64,000 nucleotides of DNA. It comes from Streptomyces sp. NBC_00258. GTDB taxonomy: Bacteria > Actinomycetota > Actinomycetes > Streptomycetales > Streptomycetaceae. The translations under genes were made by a program, and so were the position numbers. The notes beneath the pieces are model-generated. The model had not been told where the DNA came from and did not search any database. It saw only the letters and a list, made by a program, of their open reading frames with translations. Numbering within the stretch: the stretch's first letter is position 1; each line of letters starts with the position of its first letter. This document shows, piece by piece, positions 30,594 to 39,239 of this stretch. The DNA lies in NCBI RefSeq assembly GCF_036182465.1, contig NZ_CP108081.1, positions 8,494,001 through 8,558,000 of the forward strand, read 5' to 3'.

Positions 30594-31622
30594 TCAGACC
30601 TGCCCGGCCTTCTCGAGGGCGGAGCAGCACGTGTCGACGATCAGCCGCGTCACCAGGTACGGGTCGACGTTGGCGTTGGGACGACGGTCCTCGATGTACC
30701 CCTTGCCGTCCTTCTCGACCTGCCACGGGATCCGCACCGAGGCACCACGGTTGGACACACCGTAGGAGTACTCGTTCCACGGGGCGGTCTCGTGCAGACC
30801 GGTCAGCCGGTCGTCGATCCCGGCACCGTAGTTCTTGACGTGGTCGAGCGGCTTCGAGCCCTCGCCCAGCGACTCGCACGCGGTGATGATCGCGTCGTAA
30901 CCCTCGCGCATCGCCTTGGTGGAGAAGTTGGTGTGCGCCCCGGCGCCGTTCCAGTCGCCCTTCACCGGCTTCGGGTCCAGCGTCGCGGAGACGTCGAAGT
31001 CCTCGGCGGTGCGGTAGAGCAGCCAGCGGGCCACCCACAGCTGGTCGGAGACCTCCAGCGGGGAGACCGGGCCGACCTGGAACTCCCACTGGCCGGGCAT
31101 GACCTCGGCGTTGATGCCGGAGATGGCGAGACCGGCCTTGAGACAGTTGTCCAGGTGGGCCTCGACGATCTCACGGCCGAAGATCTCGTCCGAGCCGACA
31201 CCGCAGTAGTAGCCGCCCTGCGCGGCCGGGAAGCCGCCCTCGGGGAAGCCGAGCGGGCGCGAGCCCTTGAAGAAGGTGTACTCCTGCTCGATGCCGAAGA
31301 TCGACTCCTGCGCGGCGAACTTCTCCGCGACCTCGGTGAGCGCGGCACGCGTGTTGGACTCGTGCGGCGTCATGTCGATGTTGAGGACCTCGCACATGAC
31401 GAGCACGTCGTCGCCGCCGCGGATCGGGTCCGGGAAGACGGCGACCGGCTTGAGCACGCGGTCGGAGGCGTGACCCTCGGCCTGGTTCGTGGAGGACCCG
31501 TCGAAGCCCCAGATCGGCAGCTCGGCACCCTTGGCGTCGTCGGCCAGTATCTTCGTCTTCGAACGGAGCTTGGCCGTCGGCTCGGTGCCGTCGATCCAGA
31601 TGTACTCAGCCTTGAAGGTCAC
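30594..31622 (-). CDS. glnII: Glutamine synthetase type II
   Basis: The 342-residue enzyme is the eukaryote-like GSII form, shorter than GSI and without the adenylylation tyrosine loop. It starts VTFKAEYIWIDGTEPTAKLR and contains GFDGSSTNQAEG, FGIEQEYTFFKG, PGQWEFQVGP, GAGAHTNFST and the C-terminal IEDRRPNANVDPY. It makes glutamine from glutamate, ammonia and ATP in the cytoplasm. The GTG at 31622 has AAGGA nine bases upstream. A four-site GlnR box lies about 100-140 bp before the start. It complements glnA encoded about 9 kb away. Confidence 0.95.
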   Translation of the reverse strand: MTFKAEYIWIDGTEPTAKLRSKTKILADDAKGAELPIWGFDGSSTNQAEGHASDRVLKPVAVFPDPIRGGDDVLVMCEVLNIDMTPHESNTRAALTEVAEKFAAQESIFGIEQEYTFFKGSRPLGFPEGGFPAAQGGYYCGVGSDEIFGREIVEAHLDNCLKAGLAISGINAEVMPGQWEFQVGPVSPLEVSDQLWVARWLLYRTAEDFDVSATLDPKPVKGDWNGAGAHTNFSTKAMREGYDAIITACESLGEGSKPLDHVKNYGAGIDDRLTGLHETAPWNEYSYGVSNRGASVRIPWQVEKDGKGYIEDRRPNANVDPYLVTRLIVDTCCSALEKAGQV

Positions 31623-31711
31623 GGGCCACATCCTTCGGGGTGGGTCTCTCAGCGCAATGCGGGTGCTGCGGCGCTGCGGCACTGGGGCGCCGCGGGGGAT
31701 GCCGGGAAGCC

Positions 31712-31761
31712 TGTCAACAGGCGATTTCCCGATCATTGCTCGAATGTGAACCCCGTGTTAC
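31712..31761 (-). promoter_or_regulatory. GlnR box and -35 element of glnII
   Basis: Read on the minus strand, four five-base sites are each spaced by six bases: GTAAC, TTCAC, GCAAT and GAAAT (31761 down to 31724). This fits the Streptomyces GlnR pattern gTnAC-n6-GaAAC repeated twice. Just downstream, TTGACA (31717-31712) is a good -35 candidate. The glnA upstream box has the same 38-bp length and layout. Control by GlnR, which is encoded outside this window, is expected from S. coelicolor. Confidence 0.8.
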
Positions 31762-32009
31762 CTGGTGCCTCTGTGCTGCGACTCACTCGCTGAGAGCGTT
31801 CGCGCCCCGCGTACCCGCCTCCCGAACGGCGGATTCCGCCCGACGCCCGTCCCGCCCCGGACCCTCGTATGCGATGGGTTTCGCCCGCGCGGCCGGACGG
31901 GACACGCGGCAAAGGGACTGCCGGAGCCCGGAGAGCTCGGCGCCTGGTACCCGGTGCCCGGCGCCTGACAACGCACCCCGCCGCGCCCTCCGCCCTCGGC
32001 ACCTCCGGA
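31762..32009. other. Gene-free region upstream of glnII and downstream of the MarR gene
   Basis: Together with the glnII leader this is a 387-bp stretch without a gene. It contains GC-rich inverted repeats around 31938-31966 (GGCGCC at both ends, GGTACC between) that could end the MarR transcript. Several open frames exist, but none has a ribosome site or recognisable protein. Confidence 0.5.
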
Positions 32010-32468
32010 TCACACATCCGGCTCCGCGCCCGACGCCGCCTCCCGTACGCCCGTGAGGAAGCCCCGGATCGCGGCCAGTTCGCGCTCGTCGTACCCCCGG
32101 AGCAGTTCCACGGACCGGTCGATCAGCGGGCCGAAGAAGGTCTGGCCCATTTCGACCGCCCGCTTCTCCACCTCGACGAGCACCCGGCGCCGGTCGCGCG
32201 CGTCCCGTACCCGCCGCGCGTGGCCCAGCCGTTCGAGCCGGTCGACGACGGCGGTGGTCCCCGCCGAGTTGAGCCCGAGCAGGCCGCCCAGCCGTCCCGC
32301 CGTCATCTCGGTCCCGTCCCTGCGGGCGTCCATGAGGCAGATCAGTGCCCTGACGTCCGTGGCGTGCATGTTGTTCTCGTTCGCGAACCGGGCGCTGTGC
32401 AGGCCGAGTTCGACGGTGGCCGCGCGCAGGAGATGGACGATCTCCATCTCGGGCCCCTGGTCCTTCAC
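32010..32468 (-). CDS. MarR-family transcriptional regulator
   Basis: The 152-residue protein has the MarR winged helix: MTAGRLGGLLGLNSAGTTAV as helix-turn-helix and the wing HARRVRDARDRRRVLVEVE, with helical dimerisation ends. It starts at a GTG at 32468. It is divergent from an alpha/beta hydrolase across 74 bp that contain two inverted repeats, so it probably represses the hydrolase and itself. The ligand is unknown. Confidence 0.87.
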   Translation of the reverse strand: MKDQGPEMEIVHLLRAATVELGLHSARFANENNMHATDVRALICLMDARRDGTEMTAGRLGGLLGLNSAGTTAVVDRLERLGHARRVRDARDRRRVLVEVEKRAVEMGQTFFGPLIDRSVELLRGYDERELAAIRGFLTGVREAASGAEPDV

Positions 32469-32484
32469 GCCGCGTCCCCGTCTA

Positions 32485-32520
32485 TCATCTCGATGAGTGA
32501 GTATCTCGTTCAGCGAGATA
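32485..32520. promoter_or_regulatory. Probable MarR operators
   Basis: TATCTCG (32502-32508) and CGAGATA (32514-32520) form a perfect inverted repeat with a five-base spacer. Just upstream, TCATC-TC-GATGA (32485-32496) is a second one. Both fill the MarR/hydrolase intergenic region, which is AT-rich compared with its surroundings, as expected for operators overlapping promoters. Confidence 0.65.
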
Positions 32521-32542
32521 ATAGAGGGAGGGGAAGGGGACC

Positions 32543-33400
32543 ATGAACTTCAGCGTGGCGTACGACAAGGTCATGGCCAAGTGGCCCGCCGACCGGGAGG
32601 AGATCAGCGTCCGCACCGCGTTCGGCGAGACGGTGGTCAACGTCTGCGGTCCGCGCGACGGCATCCCGCTCCTCCTGTTACCGGGCGGAGGCGGTGCCAC
32701 CTCGGCCTCCTGGTTCGCCAACGCGGCCGAACTCGCCCGTACGCACCGGGTCCACGCCGTCGACCTGCTCGGCGAACCGGGCCGCAGCGTACGCGATGCA
32801 GAGAGCCCACTGCGCACCGTCGAACACCTCACCGCGTGGCTGGACGAACTCATCGGCGCGCTCCTGCACGACATGGGCGCGGGACAGGCCGCCCGGATCC
32901 ACCTGGGCGGGCACTCGTACGGCGGCTGGATCGCCCTGCAGTACGCGCTGCGCGCGCCGGAGCGGGTGAGCCGTCTGTTCCTCCTCGACCCGACGAAGTG
33001 CTTCTCCGGGTTCAGGGCGGCGTACCTGCTGCGTGCCGGGTCGATGATGCTGCGGCGCTCGCCCCGCCGTCTGCGCGCCTTCCTGGAGTGGGAGACCGGG
33101 GGAGTCCCGCTCGACCACGACTGGCTGCGTCTCCAGGAGGAGGCCGGCGCCTTCCCGCTCGTGCGGCCGGTGACGGGTCCGGCCCCCGAGCCGGATGCCC
33201 TGCGCGCGCTCGACCTGCCGGTCCTGGTCCTGCTGGCCGAGAGGAGCAGGACCCATGACGCGAGACGGGTGGCGGCCCGTGCGGCCACCCTGTTGCCGCA
33301 CGCCGAGGTGGCCGTCCTGCCGGGCGTCTCGCACCACGCACTGCCCCACACGGACCCCGCCGAGCTGAACCGCAGACTGGCCGGCTTCCTGGCAGCCTGA
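32543..33400 (+). CDS. Alpha/beta hydrolase with a TTA codon
   Basis: The 285-residue protein has the alpha/beta-hydrolase order: oxyanion LLLLPGGGGATSASW, nucleophile Ser125 in GGHSYGGW, an acid near VLLAERSRTHD, and the catalytic His in GVSHHALPHTDP. The substrate is unknown. Residue 46 (Leu) is encoded by TTA at 32678, so translation should depend on the rare bldA leucyl-tRNA in Streptomyces. That would make it active late or during development. A GGAGGGG-type ribosome site precedes the ATG. The divergent MarR gene is its likely regulator. Confidence 0.85.
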   Translation: MNFSVAYDKVMAKWPADREEISVRTAFGETVVNVCGPRDGIPLLLLPGGGGATSASWFANAAELARTHRVHAVDLLGEPGRSVRDAESPLRTVEHLTAWLDELIGALLHDMGAGQAARIHLGGHSYGGWIALQYALRAPERVSRLFLLDPTKCFSGFRAAYLLRAGSMMLRRSPRRLRAFLEWETGGVPLDHDWLRLQEEAGAFPLVRPVTGPAPEPDALRALDLPVLVLLAERSRTHDARRVAARAATLLPHAEVAVLPGVSHHALPHTDPAELNRRLAGFLAA

Positions 33401-33441
33401 GCCGTCACCGCGGCGGGGTCCCGCCGACGGGAGCCGTCCCG

Positions 33442-34131
33442 TCAGCCCACCTTCTCGATGAGGGCCTTGCGGATCAGGAACTTGCCGGGCTCGCGGACCT
33501 GTTCGAACGCCGCGTTGTTCAGGAGCGCGCAGCTGCCGGAGACCGAAGTGACCTCCACGGTCGTGGACTTGTTGTTGTCCAGGTTCGTGACCTTCAGCTT
33601 CGTACCGGCCGGGAACTGGTTGCTGGACGCGGCGGGAGCGCCGTCCTCGCCGGAGAGGGTGACGGTGGAACCGTTGCAGACCTGCTGGCCGCCGACAGCG
33701 TTGTCACCGCCCGTGTCACCGGCGGCGGGAGCGCTCTGCGAGGGCTGCTCGGCGGGGTCCGCGGGGTCTGCGGCGGCGGGCGGGGCCGACTCGGCGGGCG
33801 TCCCCTGGGGCGCTCCTGCCTGCGAGGACTCGCCGACCTCACACCCGGAGGCCTCCTGCTGGACCTTGATCTGGGCGATCACCGCTTCCCGGTTGGCGAT
33901 CCGAGCCTCGGACTGGGCGTCCGGGGCGGTGCGCTGCCCCTCGATGAACTTCTCGTTGTTGCCCAGCGCGGTGGCCAGCCCGTCGCAGACCACCGAGGAC
34001 TGCGCGGCCGGAGCGTCGGTGCTCGCGTTCGAGGTGGCGGCGAAGGCGAAGGCCCCGCCGCCCGCCACGGCCGCGGCGCTCACCAGCAGCGCGATCTTCT
34101 TCTTCGGGCCGAGAGTTCTCCTGCGTGACAT
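33442..34131 (-). CDS. Secreted protein of unknown function
   Basis: The 229-residue protein has an N-terminal signal or anchor (MSRRRTLGPKKKIALLVSAA, then a hydrophobic stretch). A helical segment with two Cys (SSVVCDGLA and SGCEVG) is followed by a Pro/Ala/Ser linker (about residues 100-140). The compact C-terminal domain has two more Cys and the pattern FPAGTKLKVTNLDNNKSTTV, which recalls double-psi beta-barrel (RlpA-like) domains. That resemblance is tentative, and the catalytic Asp cannot be placed with confidence. It probably acts in the envelope. Confidence 0.65.
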   Translation of the reverse strand: MSRRRTLGPKKKIALLVSAAAVAGGGAFAFAATSNASTDAPAAQSSVVCDGLATALGNNEKFIEGQRTAPDAQSEARIANREAVIAQIKVQQEASGCEVGESSQAGAPQGTPAESAPPAAADPADPAEQPSQSAPAAGDTGGDNAVGGQQVCNGSTVTLSGEDGAPAASSNQFPAGTKLKVTNLDNNKSTTVEVTSVSGSCALLNNAAFEQVREPGKFLIRKALIEKVG

Positions 34132-34239
34132 GAACGGCTCCTGTCCCCGGCCACCCCTGGCGGTGGCCGTCCGCCGCTATGTACGAGATACCGAACGGAG
34201 TTACTCAGCAGTTCACACGAGTCACCTAAGTAACGTAGA

Positions 34240-34629
34240 TCACGCGGAAGTTGAGGGACCTTCATCTTGACTTCGGCCCAACGCGTCACGTACGGCCTCG
34301 TCCGTACGTGCCACCACGGCGGTGCCGTCCTCCGCGGTGATGATCGGCCGCTGGATGAGCCGGGGATGCTCCGCCAGCGCCGCGACCCACCGCTCCCGCG
34401 AACCGGGGACCCGGGGCCACTCCTTCATCCCCAGCTCCTTCGCCACGGCCTCCTGGGTCCGGGTGATGTCCCAGGGCTCCAGCCCGAGCCGCTCCAGGAC
34501 CTCCCGGATCTCGGCCTCACTCGGCACGTCCTCCAGATACCGCCGAACCGTGTACGCGGCCCCCTCCTCGTCCAGCAGATTGATGGCACTGCGGCACTTC
34601 GAACATGCCGGATTGATCCAGATCTCCAT
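34240..34629 (-). CDS. ArsC/Spx-family protein
   Basis: The 129-residue protein has the thioredoxin-like ArsC fold: MEIWINPACSKCRSA at the start with catalytic Cys9 and a second Cys12, then LDEEGAAYTVRRYL and the C-terminal RPIITAEDGTAVVART. Glutaredoxin-coupled arsenate reductases share NPxCSKSR; here CSKC replaces CSKS, so a thiol-redox or Spx-like role is equally possible. I chose the ATG at 34629 because the family motif begins at once. No arsenic genes are near. Confidence 0.8.
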   Translation of the reverse strand: MEIWINPACSKCRSAINLLDEEGAAYTVRRYLEDVPSEAEIREVLERLGLEPWDITRTQEAVAKELGMKEWPRVPGSRERWVAALAEHPRLIQRPIITAEDGTAVVARTDEAVRDALGRSQDEGPSTSA

Positions 34630-34707
34630 ACCGCACAACGTACGCGAAACGCCACGCGGAACACCCGTCACGGCATGGCCCAAAGGGCTTCTGGTCAGGG
34701 GTGATTG

Positions 34708-35103
34708 TCAGTAGCCGGACGGAATCCGGTCCTGCGGTTCATCAGGTACCTCCGCCGCGCCGTCCTCCAACTGTGCCGCGCTGTCCTCCGGCTCCGCCGG
34801 GCCGCCCTCCGGGTCCGCCCGCTCGGACACGGCCGGGACGTTCGTGTCCGAGGTCAGCTCCGCGATGCGCAGGGTGCACTCCCACTTGGTGATCCTCCCC
34901 TTGATCACCACCAGGTACGACTCCTGGTCGGCGAAGCGGTACACCTGACGCCACTGCTCGACGACATGCTTGCTCGGTACGTACGTGTGGACGGCGGCGC
35001 CGAGCTCCTCCAGCGCCTGTTCCTTCGTCTCCAGCCCGCGACGGATGAACTCGGTCCTGTACGTGTCGTTGTCGTACTGCACGATCACGACCCAGTTGCC
35101 CAT
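34708..35103 (-). CDS. Conserved hypothetical protein
   Basis: The 131-residue protein begins MGNWVVIVQYDNDTYRTEFI and has a mixed alpha/beta core of about 85 residues, followed by an acidic, Pro/Glu-rich tail that looks disordered. It has no signal peptide, no membrane helix and no motif I recognise. The upstream gap of about 270 bp holds its promoter and that of the divergent gene at 35378. Confidence 0.65.
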   Translation of the reverse strand: MGNWVVIVQYDNDTYRTEFIRRGLETKEQALEELGAAVHTYVPSKHVVEQWRQVYRFADQESYLVVIKGRITKWECTLRIAELTSDTNVPAVSERADPEGGPAEPEDSAAQLEDGAAEVPDEPQDRIPSGY

Positions 35104-35377
35104 GCGCCCTCCCCATAACCGGGTCGCCAGTCAGCCACAGCTCGGCCGCCGGGACAAGAACGACGCAGGGCGAGGGACGGCTCTGTTCGAATTTGTGCCG
35201 CCTCACGAACATCTCGCAAACCATGTGTGACACGGCGCCAATTGCCTTGCCCACCTGGCCATTTACTGGACGTCCTGGGCTCGCTGGATGTCAGTGGTGG
35301 CCGGTAAACTATAAGTAGTGTTCGAGGGGGCCGCCGGAGACGCCGGACGGTTCCCTGACCGCGACAGGAGGATGCCT
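35104..35377. promoter_or_regulatory. Divergent promoter region, 35104-35377
   Basis: This region separates two divergent small genes. A TAAACTATAAG stretch near 35305-35315 is a plausible -10 region for the plus-strand gene, and an ACAGGAGG ribosome site lies at 35365-35371. I see no clear operator. Confidence 0.4.
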
Positions 35378-35686
35378 GTGCCCGCTGCCGCACTCAGCCC
35401 GCTGCCCACTCAGTCCACATCCAAGAGGGCGGTCCTGCTCGACCTGCCGTACGAGCCCGTCGAGAAGCGTCCGCTGCCACCGGGACGCCCCCGCGACTGG
35501 TACGTGACGCACAACCGCCGTCTGAAGGCGATGCGACTCGCGATCGCCCTCCTCGACTCGGGTGTGTACGTACCGAACCAGGCCCGCAACGAGAAGATCC
35601 GCAGCACGGCCCAACTCATCGGAATCCACCCGCCGTCGGACACCACGTGCCACATGGTCCGAGCCCTGATGAGGTACGCCCGCTGA
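35378..35686 (+). CDS. Conserved hypothetical small protein
   Basis: The protein has 102 residues from the GTG at 35378, six bases after an ACAGGAGG ribosome site; an ATG at 35372 or a GTG at 35318 are alternatives. It is basic (KRAVLLDLPYEPVEKRPLPP, then WYVTHNRRLKAMRLAIALLD) with no membrane helix. I do not recognise the family. The Arg/Lys content would allow nucleic-acid binding, but nothing proves it. Confidence 0.65.
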   Translation: MPAAALSPLPTQSTSKRAVLLDLPYEPVEKRPLPPGRPRDWYVTHNRRLKAMRLAIALLDSGVYVPNQARNEKIRSTAQLIGIHPPSDTTCHMVRALMRYAR

Positions 35687-35784
35687 GTCCACGCCCGGTG
35701 CGCCGCCCGTTTGTCGGGGCGGACGGCGCACCGGGTCATGGCCCTGACGTGTGCCACGAGCCGGCGGGGCGACGGCTCCCGTCG

Positions 35785-36969
35785 TCAGGCTGACGCCAAC
35801 TCCCGTTCCAGCGGCGTCCGGAAGCGCGGTGTGACCCGGGTCGGGCCCACCCAGGCGTGCAGCCGCGCGGCCTCCGCCTCGATCGCCTCCCGCGCCTCTC
35901 GGCCCACCCCCTCGTCGTCCAGCAGCCGCCAGGCGATCTCGCCGTCGGGCCGCTGGGCCCACCCACCGACGACCCGCCCGTCCCACCACACGGTGGGCCC
36001 GATGTTCCCGCTGCCGTCGAAGAGCGCGGACCTCAGCTCCGGCGGGCAGTACCAGTCCCGTTCCTGCCATCCCATGGCAGTCGGATCCAGGCCGGGCAGC
36101 AGCGCGGCCCACGGCTCGACCGCCTCGACCGGTTCCACGGCGTCGGCGAGGACGTACCCGACGCCCTCGTCCACCGCCACGGTCACCGCCCCGACCGCCT
36201 TGAGCGCGGCCCGTACGTCACTGACCTTCCAGCCCGTCCACCACTTCAGGTCCGCCTCCGTGGCAGGCCCGCACGCGCCGAGCCACCGCCGCACCAGCTC
36301 CGACTGGGCCTCGGCGACCGGCAGTTCGGGGGAGGGCCGGGCCACCGCCCACCGGAACTGCGTGGACGTCCACGAGCCCAGCGGCCGTCCTCGTACGACC
36401 CGGCCCTCGACCCCCAGCACCCTCCACAGCCGCGAGGAGACGGTGTGCACGCCCTCGTAGCTCTTCCCCGCCGCGTACACGAACTGTTCCTTCAACCGGG
36501 GCTCGTCCTGGGCCAGTTCCACCGCGGTGGCCTCCCCGCGCCGGGCCAGCGCGGCCAGCGCGGACGCCTCCACCTCCGCGAGCCACTCCGCGTCCGGTGC
36601 CCCGGCCTTGGCCATGTCCTTGATCAGAGCGGCCCGTGCCCGCGCGGCGACGGTGAGCCCGGTGGACGCGTGCACGACCGGAACGAGTTCGGTGGGGAAC
36701 ACGAACACGGTGTGCCGCATACCGTGCATCCGCAACAGCGTCCGGTCCTCGTACAGTGCGCGTTCCGTCTCCGGCACGGTCTTCGCCGCGTCCGCCAGGC
36801 GCGCGCCCACGGCGAGGAAGACGCTCGCGGGATCCGTCCCGTGCAGCGCCACCAGCGACTCCGCGACCTCCTCCGGTGTGTCCGCCCGCGCGGACCCGGC
36901 CAGCCGCTGCCCGACAGCCAGCCGGGCCCGCCGCTCCGCCACCTCGATGTACCGCACCTGTCCGCTCAC
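35785..36969 (-). CDS. AlkZ/YcaQ-superfamily (HTH_42) winged-helix protein
   Basis: The 394-residue protein matches the HTH_42 superfamily: repeated winged-helix units (LVALHGTDPASVFLAV near residue 40, then SSRLWRVLGVEGRVVRGRPL) and a C-terminal beta region ending RFRTPLERELA. Known members are DNA glycosylases that remove bulky adducts or unhook interstrand crosslinks. Where AlkZ has its catalytic Gln-x-Gln before Asp-Pro, this protein has His-Gly-Thr-Asp-Pro, so the key glutamines are missing. It may use other residues or have lost glycosylase activity. It stands alone between small hypothetical genes. Confidence 0.8.
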   Translation of the reverse strand: MSGQVRYIEVAERRARLAVGQRLAGSARADTPEEVAESLVALHGTDPASVFLAVGARLADAAKTVPETERALYEDRTLLRMHGMRHTVFVFPTELVPVVHASTGLTVAARARAALIKDMAKAGAPDAEWLAEVEASALAALARRGEATAVELAQDEPRLKEQFVYAAGKSYEGVHTVSSRLWRVLGVEGRVVRGRPLGSWTSTQFRWAVARPSPELPVAEAQSELVRRWLGACGPATEADLKWWTGWKVSDVRAALKAVGAVTVAVDEGVGYVLADAVEPVEAVEPWAALLPGLDPTAMGWQERDWYCPPELRSALFDGSGNIGPTVWWDGRVVGGWAQRPDGEIAWRLLDDEGVGREAREAIEAEAARLHAWVGPTRVTPRFRTPLERELASA

Positions 36970-37231
36970 CCGATCCCCTGTGTCGCTCCGTGGCCGTGCC
37001 CTGTCCTGTCCCCGGCCCCGCCCCTGGATTCTCGCTCCGAACGTCGATTTTGTTCGACTTCAGGAGTTCTGCGAGCGTTCTCCCTCCGACTCCGGCGTTA
37101 TTCGTTTCCGTCGGACAGGCATCACCCGGCATCCTGAGGGCTACTCTCAACCCACCGACGGACGGGTGCCCGCCCCCAGCGCCGCGTCGGACATCTCAAG
37201 GTCCCACCACCCACGCACAAGGAGACCCATC

Positions 37232-37510
37232 ATGGGTACCTTGATCATTTTGGCGGTCCTCGCTCTGGTCGTCCTCGGTTTCAACAACCCGCTCTGGTGG
37301 TTCGCCGGGGCAGCCCTGCTCTACCTGCACTTCCGTTACGGCCGCACCGGCCAGGGGTCGACGGGTTCCTCGTCGCCCCGCGGGGCCGGCTCGTCGGCAC
37401 GCGGCGACAACGACTACCGCGCGTACCGCCAGCGCCGTGACCAGCAGGCCAGGTGGGAGCGCCGCTACCGCCGCGAACGCCCGTGGATGACCCGCCAGAA
37501 GCGGAACTAG
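37232..37510 (+). CDS. Small membrane protein with basic tail
   Basis: The 92-residue protein has one or two hydrophobic helices (TLIILAVLALVVLGF, then WWFAGAALLYLHF), a Ser/Gly linker and a strongly basic, Arg-rich C-terminus (YRQRRDQQARWERRYRRERP). AAGGAG at 37219-37224 fixes the ATG at 37232. The basic tail suggests binding to lipid head groups or nucleic acid. The function is unknown. It is convergent with the pspAB gene, 25 bp apart. Confidence 0.72.
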   Translation: MGTLIILAVLALVVLGFNNPLWWFAGAALLYLHFRYGRTGQGSTGSSSPRGAGSSARGDNDYRAYRQRRDQQARWERRYRRERPWMTRQKRN

Positions 37511-37535
37511 TCCGGGGGAGCGGCCGGCCCAGGCC

Positions 37536-38114
37536 CTAGCCCAGGCCCGGCGCTCCCCACAGCGGGAACCACCGGCCCAGGTCCTGCTCCACCCGCAGGT
37601 CGTTTCCGAGTGCCGCCCTGACCTGCAGCTCCAGCGCGTTGTCGCGCCGCTCGCCGTCCCCGGGCAGCGGCGCGAACGGGTAGAAGGTCCCGCGCTTGTA
37701 GAGATAGACGAGTCCGAGCCGCCGCCCGTCGCCGTGGTGGAACCCGACCACCGAGCACAGCAGTTGCGGGCCGAACCCGCTGCCCTCCAGCGTGCTGTTC
37801 ACCGCGTGCAGATCACCGACGAGCGCGGGCAGATCGTCCGGCTCCCGGCGCGACACCAGCCAGGTGTACCCGTAGTCGTCCCGGCTCACCTCGACGGGCG
37901 GCTCCGAGTCCGCGTCGAGCAGCTCCCGCACTTCCTCCCGTACGTCGTCGAAGGCGGCCCCCTCGACGGACGCGAAGCACACCGAACCGTGCCCGGTCGG
38001 CGTGAACCCGGCCGCCGCCTCCAGTGTCACGGCGGCCGACGGCAGCCCGAAGAGCTGGTCGAGATCGGGCGCGACGGGCCTGCTGCGGCCGAGGAGGATG
38101 TCGAGGAACCCCAT
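37536..38114 (-). CDS. PspA-associated protein PspAB-like
   Basis: The 192-residue soluble protein begins MGFLDILLGRSRPVAPDLDQ and follows htpX by two bases in one operon. That position and sequence match the family annotated as PspA-associated PspAB in actinobacteria, linked to the phage-shock and membrane-stress response. No enzymatic motif is visible. The operon partner HtpX is a membrane quality-control protease, which fits a role in envelope stress. PspA itself is not in the window. Confidence 0.7.
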   Translation of the reverse strand: MGFLDILLGRSRPVAPDLDQLFGLPSAAVTLEAAAGFTPTGHGSVCFASVEGAAFDDVREEVRELLDADSEPPVEVSRDDYGYTWLVSRREPDDLPALVGDLHAVNSTLEGSGFGPQLLCSVVGFHHGDGRRLGLVYLYKRGTFYPFAPLPGDGERRDNALELQVRAALGNDLRVEQDLGRWFPLWGAPGLG

Positions 38115-38116
38115 GC

Positions 38117-39052
38117 TCAGCCGGCCTTCCCGGGGGCCGGCGCCTCACCCAACTCGCCGGAGATACGGCCGAGTTGATCAAGCCGGTCCTCCAGGCTCGG
38201 GTGCGTCGACAGCAGGGAGGAGAAGAGCTGCCGGCCGCCCGGCGCGGCACCGAACGCGGGCGTGAAGTAGAAGGCGTTGAAGGCCTGCGCGGTCCGCAGA
38301 TCACGCGTGGGGATCTTCGCGATGTCCCCGGTCAGCTTGGTCAGCGCGGAGGCCAGCGCCGAGGGACGCCCGGTGAGCATGGCCCCGGCCCGGTCGGCGG
38401 CCAGTTCGCGGTACCGGGACAGGGCCCGGATGAGCAGGAAGCTGAGCGCGTAGACGGCCGCGGACACCGCCATCACCGTCATCAGGACGACGACCGTGTT
38501 CTGGTCCTTCCGCCCCCGCCCGCCGAACACCTGCGAGTAGAGCGTGAAGCGCACGACAAGCCCGGCGAGCACTCCCAGGAACGAGGCCACGGTGATCACC
38601 GCGACATCGCGGTGCGCCACGTGAGACAGCTCGTGGGCGAGTACACCCTCCAGCTCGGCGGGGTCGAGTCGGCGCAGCAGCCCGGTCGTCACGCAGACGG
38701 CGGCGTGGTCGGCGTTGCGCCCGGTGGCGAAGGCGTTCGGCATCTCCATGTCGGAGACGGCGACCACGGGCTTCGGCATGTCGGCGGTCGCGCAGAGCCG
38801 GTCGATCACCCCGTGCAGCTGCGGATACTCCTCGCGCTCGACGACCCGCCCGTGCATCGCGTACAGCGCGATCCGGTCCGAGAACCAGTACTGCGCGCCG
38901 AGCAGCGCCGCTGCGATCACCACGACCAGCACCCAGGACTTCAGCAGCACGATCAGCGCGGCCACGAACACCACGTACAGCAGCCCGAGGAGGAACAGCG
39001 TGATGCCCATCCTCGCGGTCAGTCCCCGGTCGGCCTGGAAGCGGCTCTGCAT
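38117..39052 (-). CDS. htpX: Zinc membrane protease HtpX
   Basis: The 311-residue M48 protease has two N-terminal membrane helices (about 15-60), the zinc site HELSH (His140, Glu141, His144) in LEGVLAHELSHVAHRD, two further helices near 155-210 and the third-ligand region YRELAADRAGA. It degrades misfolded membrane proteins. The ATG at 39052 (MQSRFQADRGLTARMG) matches family starts; the longer frame upstream has no support. The pspAB-like gene follows by two bases. Confidence 0.92.
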   Translation of the reverse strand: MQSRFQADRGLTARMGITLFLLGLLYVVFVAALIVLLKSWVLVVVIAAALLGAQYWFSDRIALYAMHGRVVEREEYPQLHGVIDRLCATADMPKPVVAVSDMEMPNAFATGRNADHAAVCVTTGLLRRLDPAELEGVLAHELSHVAHRDVAVITVASFLGVLAGLVVRFTLYSQVFGGRGRKDQNTVVVLMTVMAVSAAVYALSFLLIRALSRYRELAADRAGAMLTGRPSALASALTKLTGDIAKIPTRDLRTAQAFNAFYFTPAFGAAPGGRQLFSSLLSTHPSLEDRLDQLGRISGELGEAPAPGKAG

Positions 39053-39153
39053 AGCGATCACCTCGAAATCGGGCACTCGTCCCGATTCCAGTGTGCACCC
39101 GGGCATTTCCACGAATGGATCTGGATCAGTCCTCCACCAGGCAAAGAACGACA

Positions 39154-39190
39154 AAGCCCTGTCACTGCCCGAGGGGCGGTGACAGGGCTT
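39154..39190 (-). terminator. glnA terminator
   Basis: A perfect 12-bp stem (AAGCCCTGTCAC with GTGACAGGGCTT) with further pairing in the loop lies 50 bp past the glnA stop. On the minus strand it is followed by TTGTCGTT, a short T-rich tail. Confidence 0.88.
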
Positions 39191-39239
39191 CGTTCGTCAG
39201 CCGTGACGCGCTACGCGTACGTGTCGGTCACGGAGTCGA

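Noticed and set aside
31733..32017. 94-residue frame between glnII and the MarR gene
   Set aside because: It is Arg/Gly rich, lacks a ribosome site and covers the GlnR box of glnII.
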